Positions 1 through 8,421 of a stretch of 33,596 bases of DNA are shown in pieces. Position numbers and translations under genes: made by a program. The notes below the pieces were generated by a model that saw only the letters and a program-made list of their open reading frames with translations, had not been told where the DNA came from and did no database searches. This DNA is from Pseudomonadota bacterium (GTDB taxonomy: Bacteria; Pseudomonadota; Gammaproteobacteria; Burkholderiales; Casimicrobiaceae). How positions within the stretch are numbered: position 1 is the stretch's first letter; every line of letters begins with the position of its first letter. The stretch is taken from contig JAFEDG010000013.1 in NCBI GenBank assembly GCA_018241745.1, positions 1-33,596 on the forward strand, read 5' to 3'.

Positions 1-1085
1 ACGGCATCGAAGCGCGGCTTGTTGACCTTTTCCCACACGCGGACGAGGTCGCGATCCGCGCCGGGCATCAGGCCGTCCATCATCTCGACGACGGTGAGCT
101 TCGCGCCCAGCGTCGAGTACACGGTGCCCATCTCGAGCCCGATGATGCCGCCGCCGATGATCAGCATCCGCTTCGGGATCGACTTGAGCTCGAGCGCGCC
201 GGTGGAATCCAGCACGCGCGGGTCGTCGGGAAGGAACGGCAGCTTCACCGCCTGCGAGCCAGCCGCAATGATCGCGTTGCGGAACGCGACGACTTTCGTG
301 GCACCCGTCGTGGCCTGGCCGTCGCCTTCCGTCAGCGCGACGCTGATCCGATGTGGATCGATGAACGTGCCGGTGCCGCGCACGACGGTGACGTTGCGCG
401 CCTTGGCCATGCCGGCGAGACCGCCGGTGAGCTTGCCTACGACCTTGTTCTTCCACGCGACGAGCTTCGCGAGGTCCACGCTCGGCGCGCCGAACGCGAT
501 CCCGTGCTCGGCGAGCACCCGGGCCTCGTCGACGACGCCGGCGATGTGCAGCAACGCCTTCGACGGAATGCAGCCCACGTTGAGGCACACGCCGCCCAGC
601 GTCGCATAGCGTTCGATCAGCACGGTCCTGAGCCCCAGGTCGGCGGCGCGGAATGCGGCGCTGTAGCCGCCGGGGCCGGAGCCGAGGACGACGACGTCAC
701 ACTCGAGGTCCGCCGGGCCCGTGGCGACCGGCGCGCTCGCCGGCGCGGCCTTTGCGGGCGCCGGCGCGGGGGCGGGCTGTGCGGGAGCCGCGGCCTTCGT
801 CGGTGCGGTGGCGGCTGGCGCGGCAGGTGCCGCGGTCGCGCCCGTATCCGCGCTGTCCAGCGTGACGAGCGGCACGCCTTCCTTCACGCGGTCGCCCACT
901 TTCACGAGCACGGCGACGACGGTGCCCGCCGCCGGTGACGGCACGTCCATCGTCGCCTTGTCCGATTCGAGCGTAACGAGCGGATCCTCGGCGTTGATGC
1001 GGTCGCCGGGCTTCACGAAGACTTCGATGACGGGGACGTCGGCGAAGTCGCCGATGTCGGGAACGAGGACGGGACGCTGGCTCAT
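1..1085 (-). CDS. lpdA: Dihydrolipoyl dehydrogenase (E3) with N-terminal lipoyl domain, 3' end outside window
   Basis: E3 of the pyruvate dehydrogenase complex reoxidises dihydrolipoyl groups on E2, passing electrons via FAD to NAD+. The reading frame runs leftward from the ATG at 1085 and is open to the window edge, so the C-terminal dimerisation part is missing. Residues about 1-80 form a lipoyl domain with the DKA lipoylation motif (Lys about 43). An Ala/Pro-rich linker follows, then the FAD-binding stretch VVLGSGPGGYSA, the redox disulfide segment GGVCLNVGCIPSK, and the NAD-binding stretch LIIGGGIIGLE. An E3 carrying its own lipoyl domain is known from several betaproteobacterial complexes. 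Its ATG overlaps the stop of the preceding hydrolase gene (ATGA), so the two are probably translationally coupled in the aceE-aceF-hydrolase-lpdA operon. Confidence 0.95.
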   Translation of the reverse strand, partial: MSQRPVLVPDIGDFADVPVIEVFVKPGDRINAEDPLVTLESDKATMDVPSPAAGTVVAVLVKVGDRVKEGVPLVTLDSADTGATAAPAAPAATAPTKAAAPAQPAPAPAPAKAAPASAPVATGPADLECDVVVLGSGPGGYSAAFRAADLGLRTVLIERYATLGGVCLNVGCIPSKALLHIAGVVDEARVLAEHGIAFGAPSVDLAKLVAWKNKVVGKLTGGLAGMAKARNVTVVRGTGTFIDPHRISVALTEGDGQATTGATKVVAFRNAIIAAGSQAVKLPFLPDDPRVLDSTGALELKSIPKRMLIIGGGIIGLEMGTVYSTLGAKLTVVEMMDGLMPGADRDLVRVWEKVNKPRFDA

Positions 1086-1909
1086 GGAATCGAACGGGGA
1101 AAGGGTTGGCCGAGCATGAATGCGCGGATCGCGGACGTGGTTTGCGCTTCCATGCCGAAATAACCATGCGGCGCCAACGGCTCGCACGGACCGGACTGCG
1201 GTGGCAAGCCGCTGGCCACGGACACGAGCGGGTAGCGGGCACCGAGCCGCGCCGCGCCCGCGTACGGGCTTTGCGGGCACGCATCGTCGACGCTGTGTAC
1301 GAGCAGCAGTGGCGCGCGCAGCTTGCCGAAGTCGAACGTCGCGACGCCGGGCCCGACGCGCGATGGCACGGTGATCGTGGAGGTGAGCACGACGCCGGCG
1401 ATCGCGTCGCCGAGCACCGCGCCGACATACGCGGCCGACACGGTGCCGCGGCTCGTGCCCACGAGGTACACGGGAGCCTGCGGGTAGCGCGACTTTGCGT
1501 CGGCCACGATCGCTCGCACGTCGGTCGCGTGGTCGGCGCTCATCCGGAACGCGTCGGTGAGGCCCGCGTCCTGGCGGTCGGACGGTGTGTCGACGACTTC
1601 GACCGCCATGTCGTCGCCCGCGAGCGCCTCGCGGATGCGGACCAGGAAATTCGCGCCGGGGCCGAACTTGACGCGATCTTTGGCGGCGCGCTCCGCCAGG
1701 TGGATCGTGCCCAGGCCACCGACGAACACCACGACGATGGCCTTCTTGGGCGCGCCGTCGCGGACAACCTCGAGATACGCATCGGTGACACCGGGCCGCG
1801 TGGGCACCGTGTAGACACGCTCGCTCGCGGAGGCCGCCGCGGCGACCGCACAACACGCCGCCAGCAGCACGCGCGCGGCGATCCGCGTGCGCCGTGGCCG
1901 CGCGTTCAC
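1082..1909 (-). CDS. Exported alpha/beta-hydrolase-fold protein inside the pyruvate dehydrogenase operon
   Basis: A 275-residue protein with a likely signal peptide (basic start, then the hydrophobic run ARVLLAACCAVAAAASA, about residues 12-28), so it probably acts in the periplasm. The nucleophile elbow GTSRG is visible with Ser153. An acid in SVDDAC (Asp208 or 209) and a His in APHGYFG (His248) complete a plausible Ser-Asp-His triad. The length and motif spacing fit the alpha/beta hydrolase fold; the substrate cannot be told from sequence. The start is a GTG at 1909, 25 bp after the aceF stop, and the stop overlaps the lpdA ATG. The location between E2 and E3 is unusual and implies co-transcription with the dehydrogenase, but a metabolic link is only inferred. 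Confidence 0.85.
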   Translation of the reverse strand: MNARPRRTRIAARVLLAACCAVAAAASASERVYTVPTRPGVTDAYLEVVRDGAPKKAIVVVFVGGLGTIHLAERAAKDRVKFGPGANFLVRIREALAGDDMAVEVVDTPSDRQDAGLTDAFRMSADHATDVRAIVADAKSRYPQAPVYLVGTSRGTVSAAYVGAVLGDAIAGVVLTSTITVPSRVGPGVATFDFGKLRAPLLLVHSVDDACPQSPYAGAARLGARYPLVSVASGLPPQSGPCEPLAPHGYFGMEAQTTSAIRAFMLGQPFPRSIP

Positions 1910-1934
1910 AGGCGATCCGCGCCCGCGGCCCGCG

Positions 1935-3629
1935 TCACAGCAGCGAGCGCCGCATGTCGGCGAGCAGGGCCGAGTAGTAGGCGGTGAAGCGCGCCGCGGC
2001 CGCGCCGTCGATGACGCGATGGTCGTACGACAGCGACAGCGGCAGCGTGAGCCGCGGCACGAAGGCCTTGCCGTCCCACACCGGCTTCAGCGTGCTCTTC
2101 GACACCCCGAGGATCGCGACCTCCGGCGCGTTGATGATCGGCGTGAACGCCGTGCCGCCGATGCCACCCAGCGAGCTGATCGAGAAGCACCCGCCCTGCA
2201 TCTCGGCCGGCGTCAGCTTGCCGTCGCGCGCCTTTGCGGACAGCTCGCCCATTTCCTTTGCGATGGCCAGCACGCCCTTCTTGTCCGCGTCGCGGATCAC
2301 CGGCACGACGAGGCCGTTCGGTGTGTCGGCGGCAAAGCCGACGTGGAAGTACTGCTTCAGCACGAGCTCGTCGCCGTCCGGCTTGCTGACGAGCGACGCG
2401 TTGAAATCGGGAAAGCGCTTCAGCGCCGCGACGCTGGCCTTGATCAGGAACGCGAGCATCGTGACCTTGGGGCCCGTCTTCTCGTTCTCCTTGTTGAGCG
2501 CGACGCGCAGCGCCTCGAGGTCGGTGATGTCCGCCTCGTCGAACTGCGTGACGTGCGGGATCATCACCCAGTTGCGCGCGAGGTTGGCGCCCGAGATCTT
2601 CTTGATCCGCGACAGCGGCTTCACGTCCACCGGGCCGTACTTCGTGAAATCGACGTTGGGCCAGGGCTGCAGGTTGAGGCCACTGCCTCCGGCCGGCGCC
2701 GCCGCCGCCGCGGGCGGCGCCTTCAGCGCCTGCTTGACGTAGCCCTGCACGTCCTCGCGCACGATGCGGCCCTTCGGTCCCGAACCGGTGACGCGCGTGA
2801 GGTCGACGCCGAGCTCGCGCGCGAACAGCCGCACGGAAGGCGACGCGTGCGCGGCCTTGAACGACGTCGGGTCGACGACCGGCGGCGGATGCCCGGCGGC
2901 TGCGGCAGGTGCTGCGGGTGCGGTGGTCGTCGCGGGCGCCGCGGCGCGCGCCGGTGTCGCGGCCTGCGGGGCTGCAGGCGCGCCAACCGGTGCCGCGACG
3001 ATCGCGCTGCCTTCGGAGCGCGCCGACACCGACGCGATCACCGTGCCTTCGCTGACCTTGTCGCCAACGGCGACGCGCACGCCCTGGATCACGCCCGCGA
3101 CCGTCGCCGGCACTTCCATCGTCGCCTTGTCGGACTCGAGCATCACGAGCGGGTCGTCGAGCTTCACGATGTCGCCCGGCTTGACGAAGACCTCGATGAC
3201 GGGGACGTCGGTGTAATCGCCGATGTCCGGCACCTTCACCTCGGTCGTCGCCATCAGCGGCGGATTGCCCGACGGGCCTTCGCCGGGCAACGTGGCGCCG
3301 GGCACGAATGCTTGCGCCGGTGCGGTGGCGACGGCGGATGTCGCACCGTTCGGCGCGGCCTTGGGCGCCGGCGCGGCGGGCGCGGCGGCCGTGGCGCCGC
3401 CTGCGTCCATCTGCAGCACGACGCTGCCTTCGCTGACCTTGTCGCCGACCTTGACGACAATGCTCTTCACGACGCCCGCCGATGGCGACGGCACGTCCAT
3501 CGTCGCCTTGTCGGATTCGAGCGTGACGAGCGGGTCGTCGACCGCAACCGTGTCGCCCGGCTTCACCAGCACGTCGATCACCGGCACGTCCTTGTAGTCG
3601 CCGATGTCCGGCACCTTCACGTCCAGCAT
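1935..3629 (-). CDS. aceF: Dihydrolipoyllysine-residue acetyltransferase, E2 of pyruvate dehydrogenase
   Basis: A 564-residue E2 core subunit that carries the acetyl group on lipoyl arms and transfers it to CoA. Domains in order: lipoyl domain 1 (about 1-78, DKA motif, Lys41), an Ala/Pro linker, lipoyl domain 2 (about 128-203, Lys168), a second flexible linker, the peripheral-subunit-binding domain (about 262-302, ASPSVRLFARELGVD and GPKGRI), and the catalytic acetyltransferase domain (about 330-564) ending in the active-site motif SYDHRVIDG (His537, Asp541). The ATG at 3629 gives the typical N-terminus MLDVKVPDIGD; an upstream in-frame extension looks non-coding. The gene follows aceE by 40 bp. 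Two lipoyl domains here plus one on E3 give three per E2/E3 pair. Confidence 0.97.
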   Translation of the reverse strand: MLDVKVPDIGDYKDVPVIDVLVKPGDTVAVDDPLVTLESDKATMDVPSPSAGVVKSIVVKVGDKVSEGSVVLQMDAGGATAAAPAAPAPKAAPNGATSAVATAPAQAFVPGATLPGEGPSGNPPLMATTEVKVPDIGDYTDVPVIEVFVKPGDIVKLDDPLVMLESDKATMEVPATVAGVIQGVRVAVGDKVSEGTVIASVSARSEGSAIVAAPVGAPAAPQAATPARAAAPATTTAPAAPAAAAGHPPPVVDPTSFKAAHASPSVRLFARELGVDLTRVTGSGPKGRIVREDVQGYVKQALKAPPAAAAAPAGGSGLNLQPWPNVDFTKYGPVDVKPLSRIKKISGANLARNWVMIPHVTQFDEADITDLEALRVALNKENEKTGPKVTMLAFLIKASVAALKRFPDFNASLVSKPDGDELVLKQYFHVGFAADTPNGLVVPVIRDADKKGVLAIAKEMGELSAKARDGKLTPAEMQGGCFSISSLGGIGGTAFTPIINAPEVAILGVSKSTLKPVWDGKAFVPRLTLPLSLSYDHRVIDGAAAARFTAYYSALLADMRRSLL

Positions 3630-3669
3630 GCGCGTTCGTCCTTGGTGGCGTGGATGGGAGGGCGTCGCG

Positions 3670-6336
3670 TCAGACGGTCCACGGCGCGGGCTTCGCCGCG
3701 TCGATGCCGTACTTCTTGATCGCATCCGCCACCGTCTTCGCGGGGAGCGTGCCGTCGTCGGCCAGCGCCTTCAGCGCGGCGATCGTCACGTACCAGCGAT
3801 CGACCTCGAAGAACTTGCGCAGCTGCTCGCGCGTGTCCGAGCGACCGAAGCCGTCGGTGCCCAGCACGACGTAGCGGCGCGGCACGTAGGCGCGGATCTG
3901 CTCGGCGAATGCGCGCGCATAGTCCGTCGCGGCGATGACCGGGCCTTGCGTATCGGCGAGGAGCCTGGTCACGTGCGGGACGCCTGGCTTGCCCGTCGGG
4001 TTGAACAGATTGTGGCGATCGACGGCGTGGCCGTCGCGCGCGAGCTCGGTGAAGCTCGGGCAGCTCCACAGGTCCGCGTCGACGCCCCAGTCGTTCTTCA
4101 GCATCTCGGCGGCGGCCATCACTTCGCGGAAGATCGTGCCGCTGCCCAGGAGCTGCACGCGCGGCGCCGCCTTCTTGCCGGCCGGCGCGCCCGCGGCGAA
4201 CTTGTACATCCCCTTCAGGATGTCCGGCGCCGCGCCTTCGGGCATCGCGGGCTGCTGGTAGTTCTCGTTCATCAGCGTCAGGTAGTAGTACACGTCTTCC
4301 TGGTTGCTGACCATGCGGCGCAGGCCGTCCTGGATGATGACTGCGACCTCGTAGCCGAACGTCGGGTCGTACGAGATGCAATTCGGGACGGTGGCCGAGA
4401 TCAGGTGCGAGTGGCCATCCTCGTGCTGCAGTCCTTCGCCGTTCAGCGTCGTGCGACCCGCCGTGCCGCCCAGCAGGAAGCCGCGCGAGCGCATGTCGCC
4501 GGCGGCCCACGCGAGGTCGCCGACACGCTGGAACCCGAACATCGAGTAGAAGATGTAGAACGGGATGGTCTGCACGCCGTGCGTCGAGTACGCGGTGGCG
4601 GCGGCGATCCAGTCGCACATCGCGCCGGCCTCGTTGATGCCTTCCTGCAGCACCTGGCCGGTCTTCGATTCCTTGTAGAACATAAGCTGGTCGGCATCTT
4701 CCGGCGTGTACAGCTGGCCGAGCTGGTTCCAGATGCCGAGCTGGCGGAACATGCCTTCCATGCCGAACGTGCGCGATTCGTCGGGCACGATCGGGACGAC
4801 GTACTTGCCGATGGCCTTGTCGCGGATCAGCGTGCCCAGGATCTGCACGAACGCCATCGTCGTCGAGATCTCGCGATCCTCGGTGCTCTTCAGGAAGCGC
4901 TCGAACGCGGAGAGCTCCGGCACGGGCATCGGCTCGACCTTGCGCCGGCGTTGCGGCAGGTAGCCGCCCAGCGCGTTGCGGTGCGAGCGCATGTACTCGA
5001 GTTCCGGCGAGCCCTCGTCGAACTTGACGTAGGGCACGTCGTCGATCGTCGCCTCGTCCACCGGGATGTCGAAGCGGTCGCGGAAGCGCTTCAGCGAATC
5101 ACGCGACATCTTCTTCTGCTGGTGCGTGATGTTCTGCGCCTCGCCCGATTCGCCCATGCCGAAGCCCTTGATCGTCTTGGCGAGGATCACCGTGGGCTGG
5201 CCGGTGCTCTTCACGGCCGCGTCGTAGGCCGCATAGACCTTGAACGGGTCGAGGCCGCCGCGGTTGAGGCGCCAGATATCGTCATCGGTCCAGTCGGACA
5301 CCATGTCGAGAAGCTCGGGGTACTTGCCGAAGAAGTGCTTGCGCACGTAGGCGCCGTCCTTCGACTTGAACGTCTGGTACTCGCCGTCGACCGCTTCCAT
5401 CATCCGCTTGCGCAAAAGGCCGCTCTTGTCGCGCGCGAGCAGTTGGTCCCAGCCCGTGCCCCAGATGACCTTGATGACGTTCCAGCCCGCGCCGCGGAAG
5501 TCGCTCTCGAGCTCCTGGATGATCTTGCCGTTGCCGCGTACCGGGCCGTCGAGCCGCTGCAGGTTGCAGTTGACGACGAAGATCAGGTTGTCGAGGTTCT
5601 CGCGGCCCGCCATCCCGATGGCGCCCATCGACTCGGGCTCGTCCATCTCGCCGTCGCCGCAGAAGCACCAGACCTTGCGGCCTGCCGTCTGCGCGAGGCC
5701 GCGGTCCTGCAGGTACTTCATGAAGCGTGCCTGGTAGATCGCCATCAGCGGGCCCAGGCCCATCGACACCGTCGGGAACTGCCAGAAATCCGGCATCAGC
5801 CACGGGTGCGGGTACGACGAGATGCCCTTGCCGTCGACTTCCTGCCGGAAGCTGTCCATCTGCGCTTCCGTGAAGCGGCCGAGCATGAACGCCCGCGCGT
5901 AGACGCCGGGTGCCGAATGGCCCTGGACGAACACGAGGTCGCCGCCGTGCTCCGGCGACGGGGCGTGCCAGAAATGGTTGAAGCCGACGTCGTACAGCGT
6001 GGCAGCCGACGCGTAGCTCGCGATGTGGCCGCCGACGTTCGTGTGCTTGTTGGCGCGCAGCACCATCGCCATCGCGTTCCAGCGCGCGACGTTGCGGATC
6101 TTTTCCTCGATCGCGCCGTCGCCGGGCATCTTGGGCTGCTGGTCGGCCGGGATCGTGTTGATGTACTCGGTGTTGGCCGAGAACGGGACGTAGGCGCCTT
6201 CGCGCCGCGCCTCGTCGATCAGCTGCTCGATCAGGAAGTGGGCGCGCTCGGGGCCCTCGTTGGCGATGACGCCCTGCAGCGCCTCGACCCATTCGGTGGT
6301 TTCCTGCGGATCGCCGTCCGTCTTGCGCATGTCCAT
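3670..6336 (-). CDS. aceE: Pyruvate dehydrogenase E1 component, homodimeric type
   Basis: An 888-residue thiamine-diphosphate enzyme, close to the usual length of about 887 for the homodimeric E1 of proteobacteria. It decarboxylates pyruvate and reductively acetylates the E2 lipoyl arms. The thiamine-binding region GDGEMDEPES followed by NLIFVVNCN lies near residues 226-255. Other family stretches include TEYINTIP near the N-terminus and GEGLQHEDGHSH in the second half. The ATG at 6336 is chosen because GGAGGAG lies six bases upstream on the coding strand; a longer in-frame extension has no such site. It is the first gene of the minus-strand operon aceE-aceF-hydrolase-lpdA. Confidence 0.97.
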   Translation of the reverse strand: MDMRKTDGDPQETTEWVEALQGVIANEGPERAHFLIEQLIDEARREGAYVPFSANTEYINTIPADQQPKMPGDGAIEEKIRNVARWNAMAMVLRANKHTNVGGHIASYASAATLYDVGFNHFWHAPSPEHGGDLVFVQGHSAPGVYARAFMLGRFTEAQMDSFRQEVDGKGISSYPHPWLMPDFWQFPTVSMGLGPLMAIYQARFMKYLQDRGLAQTAGRKVWCFCGDGEMDEPESMGAIGMAGRENLDNLIFVVNCNLQRLDGPVRGNGKIIQELESDFRGAGWNVIKVIWGTGWDQLLARDKSGLLRKRMMEAVDGEYQTFKSKDGAYVRKHFFGKYPELLDMVSDWTDDDIWRLNRGGLDPFKVYAAYDAAVKSTGQPTVILAKTIKGFGMGESGEAQNITHQQKKMSRDSLKRFRDRFDIPVDEATIDDVPYVKFDEGSPELEYMRSHRNALGGYLPQRRRKVEPMPVPELSAFERFLKSTEDREISTTMAFVQILGTLIRDKAIGKYVVPIVPDESRTFGMEGMFRQLGIWNQLGQLYTPEDADQLMFYKESKTGQVLQEGINEAGAMCDWIAAATAYSTHGVQTIPFYIFYSMFGFQRVGDLAWAAGDMRSRGFLLGGTAGRTTLNGEGLQHEDGHSHLISATVPNCISYDPTFGYEVAVIIQDGLRRMVSNQEDVYYYLTLMNENYQQPAMPEGAAPDILKGMYKFAAGAPAGKKAAPRVQLLGSGTIFREVMAAAEMLKNDWGVDADLWSCPSFTELARDGHAVDRHNLFNPTGKPGVPHVTRLLADTQGPVIAATDYARAFAEQIRAYVPRRYVVLGTDGFGRSDTREQLRKFFEVDRWYVTIAALKALADDGTLPAKTVADAIKKYGIDAAKPAPWTV

Positions 6337-6378
6337 CGGGTGCTCCTCCAAGGCGCCGTCGCGAGCGCCCGATTTTTG

Positions 6379-6384
6379 ATTGTA
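6379..6384 (-). promoter_or_regulatory. Candidate -10 box for the pyruvate dehydrogenase operon
   Basis: On the minus strand these bases read TACAAT, one mismatch from the sigma-70 -10 consensus, about 43 bp before the aceE start. No clear -35 box sits 16-18 bp upstream, so activator help or a different start site is possible. Confidence 0.35.
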
Positions 6385-6417
6385 GGCGGCGCTACCGGCG
6401 AAGTATTGCTGCGGTGC

Positions 6418-6430
6418 AGGGTCCGACCCT
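6418..6430. repeat. Palindromic repeat motif AGGGTCCGACCCT, solitary copy
   Basis: The 13-mer has two perfect 6-bp arms around a central C. It is identical to the left end of the inverted-repeat element at 10438-10508, and the following GTTTTCC resembles that element's TATTTATC. A degenerate partner (GCAGACCCC near 6465) may mark the other end of a decayed copy. Confidence 0.6.
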
Positions 6431-6494
6431 GTTTTCCAGGCGCGCGGGCGGCCAAACCCGACGGCAGACCCCATTTCTCCAATTTACCACATCG

Positions 6495-6509
6495 TGGAAA
6501 TGATTTCCA
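6495..6509. promoter_or_regulatory. 15-bp inverted repeat, possible operator
   Basis: TGGAAATGATTTCCA has perfect 7-bp arms around a central base, in the only AT-richer patch between two divergent genes. The dyad has the size of a dimeric repressor site. It does not match the known E. coli PdhR site, and no regulator can be assigned. Confidence 0.3.
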
Positions 6510-6687
6510 AATATGTGACGGACGCCTCAAGCGTGTTCCGACCGCGGCCACACGTTGTGACGACGCTACAGCCCCTGGGTTCGCGCGCCCGGTTCGCGTG
6601 TCACCCCTTGTTCGCCTGGGTCGACGCGGCCTACGCTCGCTATCGAGCACCCGAGGATCTCGGGCGTCTTCACCAGGGAGAGTCACC

Positions 6688-7173
6688 ATGCTACGTCTCA
6701 ACCCGCGGCTCATCGTGGTCGCCGCCGTGCTCTGTCTCGCATCCGCCGCCGGCGCCCAGGCGCCCCCGCCGTGTCCGACGAGCTTCTCGGCCCCGATTTC
6801 GGTGGCCAACGATACGAACGGGAGCTACTTCCCACCCAACACGATCGTGACGGTATCCGTGACGAGCGGGGGTGGCACCGCAACGGCGGTCTCGTGGAAC
6901 CTGGTGGGCGACCCGAGCGGGACGCCGGTGTACTCGGGGCCGCACGGACTGGGTGACTCGGTGACCTATACGACGACCGGGTTCGGCCAGGGCGTCGGCT
7001 ACTACGTGCTGGCGACGAACGGCACGGCGGTGGGCACTATTTCGTGCGTGCCGGGCGCCGCCGTCAACGTCCCGGCCACGTCGCACGCGGGTCTTGCGGC
7101 ATTGGCCGTGATGCTCGCGGCGCTGGCGCTGGTGTCGCTGCGCGTCGCGCAGGTCCGGCGCAAGGACCGCTGA
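6688..7173 (+). CDS. Small secreted protein with IPTL-CTERM-like C-terminal sorting signal
   Basis: A 161-residue protein of unknown function. Residues 1-24 form a clear signal peptide ending near AGAQA. The middle (about 28-125) is rich in Thr, Ser, Gly and Val with one Cys pair, as in extracellular beta-sandwich proteins. The C-terminus is tripartite: a short VPATS motif (128-132), a hydrophobic segment (about 134-150), and the basic tail RVAQVRRKDR. This layout resembles proteins processed by exosortases (IPTL-CTERM or PEP-CTERM), though the motif departs from the usual IPTLSEWG. The ATG at 6688 has AGGGAG nine bases upstream. The gene converges with the MFS gene only 6 bp away. No exosortase gene lies in the window. 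Confidence 0.75.
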   Translation: MLRLNPRLIVVAAVLCLASAAGAQAPPPCPTSFSAPISVANDTNGSYFPPNTIVTVSVTSGGGTATAVSWNLVGDPSGTPVYSGPHGLGDSVTYTTTGFGQGVGYYVLATNGTAVGTISCVPGAAVNVPATSHAGLAALAVMLAALALVSLRVAQVRRKDR

Positions 7174-7179
7174 CGCGCG

Positions 7180-8385
7180 TTACGGGGCCGGCGATCGCTT
7201 CCCGGCGATCGCCGCGCCGCCGACGGCAAGCACCGCCAGCAGCAGGAAGCCGGCCCGGTACGTGCCGGTCAGCGCCGTCAGCACCGCGAACAGCGGCGGA
7301 CCGCTGACGACGCCCGAGAATGTGATGAAGCTCGCCGCGCCGGTGATTGCGCCGGCGTGGCCCGCTGGCGCCCGGCGCGCGACTTCGGCGAGCTGCACGC
7401 CGTTCCAGCCGATGGCGGTGGCGCCAAGAAGTGTTGCCAGCCCAAGCACGAGGCCTGCCGGCCACTGCGGCTGTGCGGCGGCCATCGCCAGCGCGCATGT
7501 CGCGGACAGCAGTCCCAGCACGACGAGCACCGGCATCGGCGCCTGCAGCCGATCTGCCACCGCGCCCCAGCCGATGCGGCCGACGACGCCGCCGACGGTA
7601 GCGAGCGTGAGCCCGAAGCCTGCTGCCACGAGCGACCAGCGCAGCGTTTCGGTCAGATACACGACGAGGAAGCTCGTCACCGACACCTGCACCGCGGCGT
7701 AGGCGAGCGACAGCAACGCGAGCCGCCGCAGCGCGGGCGTGCGCAGCACCGTGCGCATCGGCGCGAGCACGCTCGCCATCGACAGCCGCGTGGCAGGATC
7801 GGCATCGTCGTCGAGCGTGGCGCGGATCGGCTGCGCGGCGAACGCGACGGCGATGCCGGCCAGCGCGATCGCGACGAACGCGTGCTGCCACGTCAGCGCG
7901 ACCGCCAGCGCTGGCAACACGGCACCGCCCAGGGCGACGCCGGCCGGCACGCCCGTCTGCTTGATCGAGAACATCAGGCTCATCTGCGCGGGCGGCGTCG
8001 TGCGCGCGAGCACATGCGACGATGCCGGCGTGATCGGCCCGTAGCCCCAGCCGAGCACGATCGCGGCCAGCGCCGGCAGCCATAGCCAGCCGTGCGGCGC
8101 GACGGCGACGATCGCGATGCCGATCGCGCAGATCAGCGCGCAGGCCTGCGACACCCGGATCGCGCCGAAGCGCCGCACCATCGTGCCCGACAACGGACTC
8201 GCCATCATCGCGCCGGTATAGACGAGCCCGACGAACACGCCCACCCACTTGGGCGCTACACCGAGGTCGCCGGCGATCGCTGGCGCCAGCACCGCCACTG
8301 CAGTGCCGGCGAGCGATGTGAACACCTGGATCGCCGTCGTCGCCGCCAGCGTCACGACGGCGAGCCGTTGGGCGGGCGTCACCAC
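7180..8385 (-). CDS. Major facilitator superfamily transporter
   Basis: A 401-residue inner-membrane protein with about twelve hydrophobic segments in two halves, as in the major facilitator superfamily. The loop between helices 2 and 3 carries the family pattern (SPLSGTMVRRFGAIRV). The helix 4-5 region GPITPASSHVLARTTP and the following SIKQTGVPAGVALGG resemble the cyanate/NreB-like MFS branch, but the substrate cannot be assigned. The start is one of two adjacent GTG codons (8385 or 8382). It lies 36 bp downstream of the cyclo-ligase gene on the same strand, so the two are probably co-transcribed. Confidence 0.88.
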   Translation of the reverse strand: MVTPAQRLAVVTLAATTAIQVFTSLAGTAVAVLAPAIAGDLGVAPKWVGVFVGLVYTGAMMASPLSGTMVRRFGAIRVSQACALICAIGIAIVAVAPHGWLWLPALAAIVLGWGYGPITPASSHVLARTTPPAQMSLMFSIKQTGVPAGVALGGAVLPALAVALTWQHAFVAIALAGIAVAFAAQPIRATLDDDADPATRLSMASVLAPMRTVLRTPALRRLALLSLAYAAVQVSVTSFLVVYLTETLRWSLVAAGFGLTLATVGGVVGRIGWGAVADRLQAPMPVLVVLGLLSATCALAMAAAQPQWPAGLVLGLATLLGATAIGWNGVQLAEVARRAPAGHAGAITGAASFITFSGVVSGPPLFAVLTALTGTYRAGFLLLAVLAVGGAAIAGKRSPAP

Positions 8386-8421
8386 GGCTTCATGCGGGCA
8401 GGGCGCGGCACGGGCGCAGCG

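Larger units (their letters stand above)
6337..6687. other. Divergent intergenic region between aceE and a secreted protein gene
   Basis: This 351-bp stretch holds no convincing gene on either strand. It contains a -10-like TACAAT for aceE (minus strand), one copy of the AGGGTCCGACCCT palindromic motif, an AT-richer patch with a 15-bp inverted repeat, and on the plus strand a weak TTGTTC/TACGCT pair near 6608-6637 upstream of the gene at 6688. It presumably carries both divergent promoters. Confidence 0.6.

Noticed and set aside
1887..7173. Very long open frames antisense to aceF and aceE (over 600 and over 1000 codons)
   Set aside because: They are rich in Arg/Ala/His/Asp with no domain pattern, as expected from the complement of GC-rich coding DNA with strong third-position bias.
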